From assembly GCA_011316305.1 (NCBI GenBank), contig SAUG01000018.1, positions 186,001 through 250,000 of the forward strand: DNA of 64,000 nucleotides. The letters are read 5' to 3'. Within the stretch, counting starts at the first letter, position 1. Every line of letters begins with the position of its first letter. The notes under the pieces are model-generated. The model saw nothing but the letters and a program-made list of their open reading frames with translations, was not told the DNA's origin and searched no databases. Shown in pieces: positions 57,232 through 64,000 of the stretch. Source of the DNA: Rusavskia elegans. Its lineage: Eukaryota > Ascomycota > Lecanoromycetes > Teloschistales > Teloschistaceae. The translations under genes were made by a program, and so were the position numbers.

Positions 57232-60225
57232 CTCCCTTCTATTATTAGAGTACTAACGTTTAATCTTTAAGCCGATTGCAATTTCTATAAACTATATCCA
57301 GTCCCTAATAGCGCTAGAGATATCTAACTTCTATTTTAAAAATATAGTCTAGTATATTCTAGTTACCTTATTTAAAAATAGTACGAAGTAGTATTCTCTT
57401 TTTACTAAATCTAGATAAAAGCCGCTAATATCTATATAAATTCGATTTAAGCGTTTAATATAGTATTTAAAATAATTAGTAAAGTTTCGGCAGGTCTATT
57501 TAGCTAGAGTATATTTTTTATAGAATTTAAAAGTACCCGAGAAGTTAAAACCTTCGGAAATTTATAGGATCCGCTATAGATAGACTTTAGATAGATAACC
57601 TAGGCGTCGATAAACTATATTAATATTAATTTTTAGTCATTATTCGGATTATAAACTTTTATATATATAGGTCTCTTCGATATAATTCCGTCTTTTTTTT
57701 AGAACAGGAGTTATATAGTAGATACTAGTAGTAGTACCGGAAGGAACCTTATTAATCTAAAGGATAAAGCGGTATAGATTAGTAATATAGAAACTAATAC
57801 TCTATATAACGATTTTACCGATAGCTTTATAGATAATCCAGGCTTCTATTATATCGAATATTAAATAGTAGCCTTTTAAATTAAAGACTTTAATAAATAG
57901 AAAGATAAAAGGAAGCGCTATATAGTATAGTATATTTAAGACCTATATAGTTTAATAATAGCTTTCTATAGAGATTTTAATATAGAAGATACTTTACTAC
58001 CTAATAATAGTAGAACCTTCGAAACCTTTAACGAAGATTAGCTATTCTAAGTCTTCGAGGTATTTAAAGATTCCTCTATAGCCGCTAATATAATAGGCGA
58101 TTCTAGAATTAAAATAGTAATAGTAGCCCTCGCGCTAGTATAAATCGGCGAGGTACTTTTTAATATTCTTTTCTTTAAGTTCGACTTCCGGGTACCGAGT
58201 AGTATTAGTAACTATAAACTCGATTTCTTCGATATCTAAAACGAACCTAATATTAGTAGAAATATTCTAAAGTTTATTTTTATCTTCTTTTTATTTTCTA
58301 TTAACTTCGTTCGCTTTAGTAGATATAGCCTTTCGTTTTTTAATATATATAGGCGGTTCGGCGTTATTTAACTTCTAATATTCTTTTATAAAATACCCGA
58401 AGATTTTATAGAAATTATATTAAACTTCGGTTCGAGCTTTAGTAAATACTTTATATATTTTTTCTAACGCCGCCGATTTAGTATCTATATTAGTAATATT
58501 AGCGTAGATAGAAAATATTAACTAATAATTAAATAAAGTATAGCCGGGGAAATAGGACGTAGTTACTTTATAAATAGAAATATAGAAGCTATAGACTTTA
58601 GTTTTAAATTCGACTTCGGCAGCTTTATTAATTAGGGTCTACTAGTCTATCTTATTACTAATAGTAATAAAATCCCGATTAAAAATAAGAAAACGCTCGG
58701 TAAAATTATTATATATATTAGTAAAATTATCGATAAAATAGAAGTTTATTTTCTATTTCCGAAATATATAGTCTAGATAGATAGTTACTAGCTCGATATT
58801 ATATCGGCGAAGTTTAGCGGTAAAGTTATAAATATCCTTTAAGATTTTAAAAGTAGTACCCCGAAGGGATATATAAATTTCGGTAATATAAAAGCCGCCT
58901 TTTTAAATAAAATAACGCCTAAACTTTTCTATTATTTTAAAAGCTATAGGCAGATTATTAAGAGATTAATAAGCTTTACGTTCGATACTACTAAAAATAA
59001 AGGCCCTAATAGTATTTTAGGCTTTATTCTATTTTCTAGTTTAGAGGTTCGCGGCTACTATATAGGTACCGGTTACCTAAAAAAGATTTTTATTAGTAAT
59101 AAGGAGTTTATAGTCTATAATCTAGATAGCTATTTTAATATTAGTAAACCAGGCCTAGAAATTATAGCTCCTCTTAAACTTATAGGTTTCTTTAAAGAGG
59201 CTAAAAGCTATAAATATAAAGGAGAAAATCGATACTTCGAAGTCTATCGCTAAAGTATAATAATAACGGTAATAATAAGATTTATTCTAGTACAATAAAG
59301 ACTAGATAAAGGGATTTTAGTAATATAAAAAAGTAGTAGATAAATCTAATAAAAAGGACTTTTAGAATTCTATTAAAATAAATATACCTTTTTCTATAAT
59401 TATAGCCCCTTTATTTCGAGCCTTTATACTAGCTATACTAGCTACGCCAGCCTCTAATATAAAAGCTTATTTAACCGAGCTTCTAGCTTTAGATTTTCTA
59501 ACTCCCGTATTTCGGATAATATTAGAGTCTAGGTTACTAGAAGACTCGTTTAACGTCTATTTATTCGTTACTACTAGTTTACTAGAGGGCGGGAAAATAG
59601 TAGAAAAGGCTAGTTTAATCCGGTTTATCTATTTAATATCTAGAAAGAAGTCCGATAGTTTAATAGGATAGGAAAATTTAGATTTTATAAAAATAGTATT
59701 TATAGCTTTATTACCTTTACCTATAATATAGGTAAGTTTTAGAAATAGATAGATTTAGAAGCTATTTATAAAGGATTCTAATTAATATTAGTAGCGGATA
59801 AAATTACGATATTTATAGTAGATATCTAGCTAAAATTTAGAGATAATCTATTAATAAAGTACCTAGAAGTTTACTCTATAATTATTTATAATATAATAAT
59901 ATTAAAGTAAGGTTTTTCCTAATATCGTTAACGAAATATCGATATATTAGTTTTAATAAATAATAAATTATAAATTCTATTTTAATTCTATATCCGATCT
60001 AACTATAATATATCTAGAGTTCGATAGGTCTAAATAATAAAGGCTTTAACTATAGATAAATCTAAACGGCGAAAAAGTTAAACTATAATATAGGTCTAGT
60101 CCGAAGGTTTTCTATAGAAGGTATTATATTATTAATACTCTTATAGGAAGCCTAGATCGATCAATTAAATAGGAATAAATTAGAGCGTAAAGGTTAATAA
60201 TTAGGTAAACTACCGGGCTTATAAC

Positions 60226-60361
60226 TAATTAAAAGAAATCCTTAATTAATAAAGCTATCTAGGGAGTAGAGCGCCTATTTATATATAGGAGTAGGTAGCT
60301 AGTACCTAAACCTACCTGGAAGGTGGTTAGGGTATAACGAGTTCGCTATTGGCTCACAACA
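60226..60361 (-). repeat. Right LTR of the copia element (5' LTR in coding sense)
   Basis: About 135 bp matching the left LTR. The outer 35 bp (ending GCTCACAACA) are much less mutated than the inner part, so RIP fades out at the element edge. Confidence 0.8.
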
Positions 60362-60625
60362 CTGTTTTTCCTATTCCCTAAGCGTTGGCTTATATATCGT
60401 TTGAGCTACGTTGTAGCGAGCAACTGCGACGGCGGAGGGAGCCTCTGTCTCATCTTCTGCCACGAGTAGAATTGGCGGATAGGGTTTGAGTGCTCCAACG
60501 GGTTTGGTATCCTTGGTTAGATCGATAAAGTCCCAGACGCCCTGTGCTACCGCCTTACCTTTGACGATGGCCATCCAAGGATCCCAGTCCTTGGTAGTGA
60601 GGAGCTTGACTTCGCGCTTGCTCAT
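60362..60625 (-). mobile_element. Old copia-like gag, N-terminal part
   Basis: The minus strand from ATG 60625 reads M-S-K-R-E-V-K-L-L-T-T-K-D-W-D-P-W-M-A-I-V, then V-W-D-F-I-D-L. This is the usual start of fungal copia-type gag proteins (a W-x2-W-type region, then W-D-x-I/V-D-P-like). It runs to a TAG just before the insertion site, where a Trp codon would fit, and then meets the CTGTT target. Continuation is at 51319 on the far side of the inserted element. Base composition is ordinary, unlike the insert. Confidence 0.6.
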
Positions 60626-61306
60626 CTTGATGACTCGATGGTTTGATGATGTAGAAGGATAAACCTGAATGATGTATGAAGGAAGAAGAAACTCCGCTGG
60701 TGGAAGTAGGTCTTCTTGTATTCCCGATGTATTTTGGATGAGGGAGCGAATTTTTCTTGACGAGTTCCAATTGCTACGGATTGAACTGTTCTGCAGGCGT
60801 AATTGCACAATGAATGATCGGTTGACTGGATAATTATATTAATGAATGATTTATCGCAGGTGTGCAAGATCCGAGCTCATAGCTGTACGCAGTTAATGGA
60901 GTGCAAGTAGGCATGAGTTGGCCTCCTCTATGAAAATCTATCTGTGTGAATACTAAGGGGTATTTACAAGATGCCAAGGCTGGTTGGGTGGGCACTGGGC
61001 CTGTTAGGCAGAGTACCCGAGAGATCTTGATAGTGTTTCTATAACATCCCCAGCCCTGGAGGCTGACATTGTCGAACCAATTCTTCTGGATAGCCACGGC
61101 TGTATTGAGCAGAACCTGCTGGTTTTATCTGGTGGAGGTATTTGTTGAGTCTTGCATCTCTATAGATTGCCCCTACCGACGGCGGCGTTATCGATAGATA
61201 AGCGTACTAAAACATCTCCCTCTATGAATAAGCCCACCCTATCCATAGATAAGCTTTATCCACCGGTGGTGTGCAACATGTATGATGATATGGAGCGATG
61301 TTTTCA
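60626..61306. other. Intergenic interval
   Basis: Upstream in-frame extension of the old gag frame (to 60808) and short chance frames; no other supported gene. The right part is the 3' region of the arabinanase. Confidence 0.35.
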
Positions 61307-62353
61307 TTAATCACCGTGCACAGACGGCCAGCCGCCCGAGAAGTCCAGCTTATTGACACCAAACTGCTTCTGGTCATCCGAATACCCGATACGCGTATCA
61401 ACGTAGTGATAGTAGAGCACAAGACCAAGCTCAGGATCTCTGATGATACCCTGGCCACCAGGTCCATAGACCCAGTCATGGGACTCGAGAACGGTGGTTC
61501 CGCCGCCCTGAAGGCAAGACTTGCCGCTCTTGTCAACCTTTTCCGCTGCTTGTCAGCACCGTCCTGACGTCGTCCCAGATTATCGATAACGACTCACAAA
61601 AGGCCCGGAAACCGAAGTCGACCGGCAAGCCTGGATCTTGTACTCATCCCCAGCAGCAGGCAAGCCCAAATCATATCTACAGCAGATCCCCACACTGAAG
61701 AACAAATAATAGTAATCGCCATACCGGTACCCAAAGGCGGCCTCCTGCGCCTGAGGGGGTGTCGGTACGAATGCAATTTGGGTGGCCGAAGTGACTGCCT
61801 CCGCCATCTTTGTTGGTGCGGCGGTCATTTCAACCTGGAAGATATCCGACCAGAAAGATCCAAAGTTCATGTACAGTTTTGCGTTGGCGGACTGCAGGTT
61901 CCCATCGATGGCATTGAATTTGCTGCCTGCGACGGATTCGACACCGGTACTGCCGAGGTCGGTCCAGGAGCCTACGTCCATGGTCGTTGAGGTTGCGACG
62001 CCAATGGCGGAGTCCTGGCTACCGAAGGACCCGACGGAGTAGTAGAGGTAGTAAGTTGACTCGACCTTGGCGACATCTGGAGCCCAGAGGTCTTGGTTGC
62101 CCATCTTGTTAATTTTGGAGCCGTTGGGGAGGGCGGCACCGTTGTAGGTCCATGGCCCTTGGATGGAGGGTGCAGTGTGGACTGCGACTTTGCCGCCTGT
62201 GCTGAAGCGGAAGTAAATACCATCGTCGCGGCGGACAAGGGATGGGTCGTGGGCGTTGGTGCAGATTCCGCTACATGACAGGGGTTTCGAGTAGACGTTT
62301 GGTATTCCTGATAAGACAAAGAGGGTAAGGAAAATCATTAAAACGGAATGCAT
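61307..62353 (-). CDS. GH43 endo-1,5-alpha-L-arabinanase, secreted
   Basis: Exons 62353-61598 and 61537-61307 (60-bp intron, GTGAGT, GCTGAC branch, AAAAG acceptor) give 328 residues, the usual length for this family. The signal peptide is [19 protein letters not shown]43 landmarks are present: H-D-P-S-L-V near residue 34 (general base Asp), [14 protein letters not shown] (pKa-modulating Asp), and Q-E-A-A-F-G-Y-R (acid Glu) before [12 protein letters not shown]. Exon 2 adds G-P-G-G-Q-G and Y-Y-H-Y-V-D. It cleaves the arabinan side chains of plant pectin outside the cell, which suggests a plant-associated fungus. Both catalytic acids are present. Confidence 0.9.
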
Positions 62354-63292
62354 CTTGAAAGTGGCGTGGTGGAGATGACACTTGTTGAACGTTTGATCCC
62401 TTGGGAAGCAGAACTGCTGAAGACCAAAAGGAGCAAGGCTGGTCTGACAGCAACGCGGCCTTGGATTGATGCCTAAATGGATGTCATATATGAAGAAACG
62501 TTATACACATGGTCAAACAGGGACCCGCGATTCCTATATGGATTATCGGAAATTCATATTCACGTTCCAGGTCTCTATTAGCGCTGCATTAATATTCCGG
62601 ATGTTAATCAATATGCGGGCGAGGAAGCGACAGCCGGCTAGCGCGATTTTCAGTAGTAGTTGGACGTCTTGGCCCAAGAGGTGCAGCGGCAGTGGCATAT
62701 TGTAGACTATTTCTGGAAAAGTTGGTATGTTTCGAAGCTCGCGTGCGATTTGGTCCGAAGCTGGGGAAACAAAGTGCTAACTTGATGCTCCTTCGAGCGG
62801 CTCGCTAATTTCAGCCCCATTCTATGGACCCATCGTCAAGAGGAAGGTGCATGGAGCGGAGTCATCCCGCAACTGGACCCGTCATTGCGCGGGTAAACAG
62901 CCCTTGGCATCGGCCTGCTGAATCCCAATTCGTTGTACATGGTATTGTTAGTCGACAGACAGACTCCTTGAAAATTGCACAATTGTATCGTAGAAAGCCT
63001 TCAACATGGACCCTTGTACACTGGACCTCTAGAACCTCGTCTAGCCTTTCCGTCTAATAAAAACTAGGCCTTATTCTTGGTCAATTGGGCCTAATTATAG
63101 TTAAGCCGAAGCCTGCAAAAGCTCTCTAATATAGTGAATCGAGGTATGTATTGGGTTAGACATTTCTTCAGTAATGGTCTAAGTCAATTTTGAAACTTTT
63201 CTCCACCAGTCTTCGGTGCTAGCTCCACATTGCTTTAACCCATCGAGCTTTTGCCATTTCGAGTCACTCCGCGCCATGCTTAATGACATCGG
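62354..63292. other. Intergenic interval
   Basis: Promoter side of the arabinanase and short chance frames. Nothing further supported. Confidence 0.35.
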
Positions 63293-63841
63293 ATGGCATC
63301 ACCATGTACAGCTGAATCTGGACCTCGGACGGAGACCATTGAAAGACCCAAAATAACTAATCCATCACGACTAAACACTGATTACCGCAGAATGAATGCT
63401 TATCAGATGACGCTCCTTGGCTGTACGGGTGCTAAAGCGTTCGAGTACTCTTTAAAAGATAATACATTCGATCTTTCAACCCTTGCCTATCGGCAGCGCT
63501 TTAGCTTCTCGGATTTAGATTTGAAGATCTTCAATAGCGAGCTGCCGTTAAGCAGATTTAAAAAAGCGCCTTATCCCTTATATCCAATATATGTCTACTG
63601 TTGCCAATATCAACTAGGTAATTCTTTCTCTTCGAAAAGGCGCTTCGAGTGGGCGTTCGGATTACGCATTAATATTGAAGCCCTCGGTGATGAACAACAG
63701 GACATACGTCGCGCCGTGACTTTGCGATCTCGTCAGGAAATGCGACTAATAGTTGCTGACGGCCATCTGCCGAAGGTCCGAGTCTTTCTAGAGGATTTGA
63801 ACGTCGGGATAATTTTCTTTACAGAGAAATCGGAGAGGTAA
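63293..63841 (+). CDS. Hypothetical protein
   Basis: Open frame of 182 codons, possibly starting at the internal ATG of M-N-A-Y-Q-M-T-L-L-G. It contains F-S-F-S-D-L-D-L-K-I-F and a basic C-terminus. No domain, signal peptide or splice evidence. It could be a chance frame or part of a larger gene crossing the window edge. Confidence 0.25.
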   Translation: MASPCTAESGPRTETIERPKITNPSRLNTDYRRMNAYQMTLLGCTGAKAFEYSLKDNTFDLSTLAYRQRFSFSDLDLKIFNSELPLSRFKKAPYPLYPIYVYCCQYQLGNSFSSKRRFEWAFGLRINIEALGDEQQDIRRAVTLRSRQEMRLIVADGHLPKVRVFLEDLNVGIIFFTEKSER

Positions 63842-64000
63842 GGCGTACAGTAAGTAAGTCTGTCTGCCTGACCCTTGCGCTTCTAATCTATCTTTGGCTG
63901 TACGCTAATCCCTGTGTTCCGCCAAGGCATACGCGCCTGTATCCTAGTACTTCCCCCTGCCATTGTCCTGCGGTCCTCTCTCCTTTTCATGACTCCTTGT

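Larger units (their letters stand above)
51325..60361 (-). mobile_element. RIP-degraded Ty1/copia LTR retrotransposon
   Basis: Direct long terminal repeats of about 135 bp lie at 51325-51459 and about 60226-60361 (TG...CA ends, the right copy ending GCTCACAACA). The target duplication CTGTT is exact at 51320-51324 and 60362-60366. Removing the nested element and its 5-bp target duplication leaves about 5.7 kb, normal for copia. Coding sense is minus: near 52415-52465 the frame reads I-A-I-Y-I-N-D-L-L-L-F-G-A-N, a RIP-altered copia reverse transcriptase Y-V-D-D motif. Close to the left LTR, F-I-K-F-I-K-E-L-G-L-E matches the copia pol C-terminus. CA/TG depletion and stops throughout show it is dead. 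Confidence 0.85.

Noticed and set aside
1..64000. tRNA, rRNA and CRISPR content
   Set aside because: No cloverleaf-like, rRNA-like or regularly spaced repeat pattern was seen by eye; CRISPR is not expected in a fungus.

Overview
This is nuclear DNA from a filamentous ascomycete (Pezizomycotina). The signs are spliced genes with introns of about 48-90 bp, GT donors and CTAAC/CTGAC-like branch sites; fungal gene families (HET, Pth11-like rhodopsin-domain, BBE-type FAD oxidase, GH43 arabinanase, many small secreted proteins); and three blocks almost lacking CA/TG dinucleotides and full of TA, the footprint of repeat-induced point mutation (RIP). Genus cannot be read from the sequence.

Layout. 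0.5-5.3 kb: DUF6914-like protein, aminoglycoside-phosphotransferase-fold kinase, promethin/LDAF1-like lipid droplet protein, and an acyltransferase-3 gene with a broken 3' frame. 6.6-15.9 kb: the most unusual part, seven diverged paralogs (called P1-P7 here) of a small protein family I do not recognise. They share a gene plan: variable exon 1, a phase-0 micro-exon of 33-36 nt, then a main exon usually opening I-x-x-A-L-T/N and carrying a W-H-E-like motif. A 1.67-kb RIP-degraded Tc1/mariner element (12418-14091) splits the array. 17.7-22.6 kb: a RIP-degraded 4.4-kb TA-target transposon with an extra Lys-rich opposite-strand region, nested inside a short inverted-repeat element. 22.6-51 kb: gene-sparse accessory DNA with secreted proteins, a methyltransferase with a suspect splice donor, a HET pseudogene, a complete six-exon FAD oxidase, a Pth11-like membrane protein, a three-exon unknown gene, a repeat/hairpin patch and two pseudogenes with nonsense codons of the kind RIP makes. 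49.8-60.6 kb: a three-level retroelement nest. An old, hardly RIP-mutated copia-like remnant is split by a RIP-degraded Ty1/copia element (51325-60361, 5-bp target duplication CTGTT), itself split by a 3.36-kb gag-type LTR element (53876-57231). 61-64 kb: a GH43 endo-arabinanase and a weak hypothetical ORF.

The genes do not form one obvious pathway. The window looks like a fast-evolving, repeat-rich accessory compartment holding secreted or host-interaction candidates and a local gene-family expansion. All splice models are inferred by eye from GT-AG sites, phase and family resemblance; no alignment or expression data were available.
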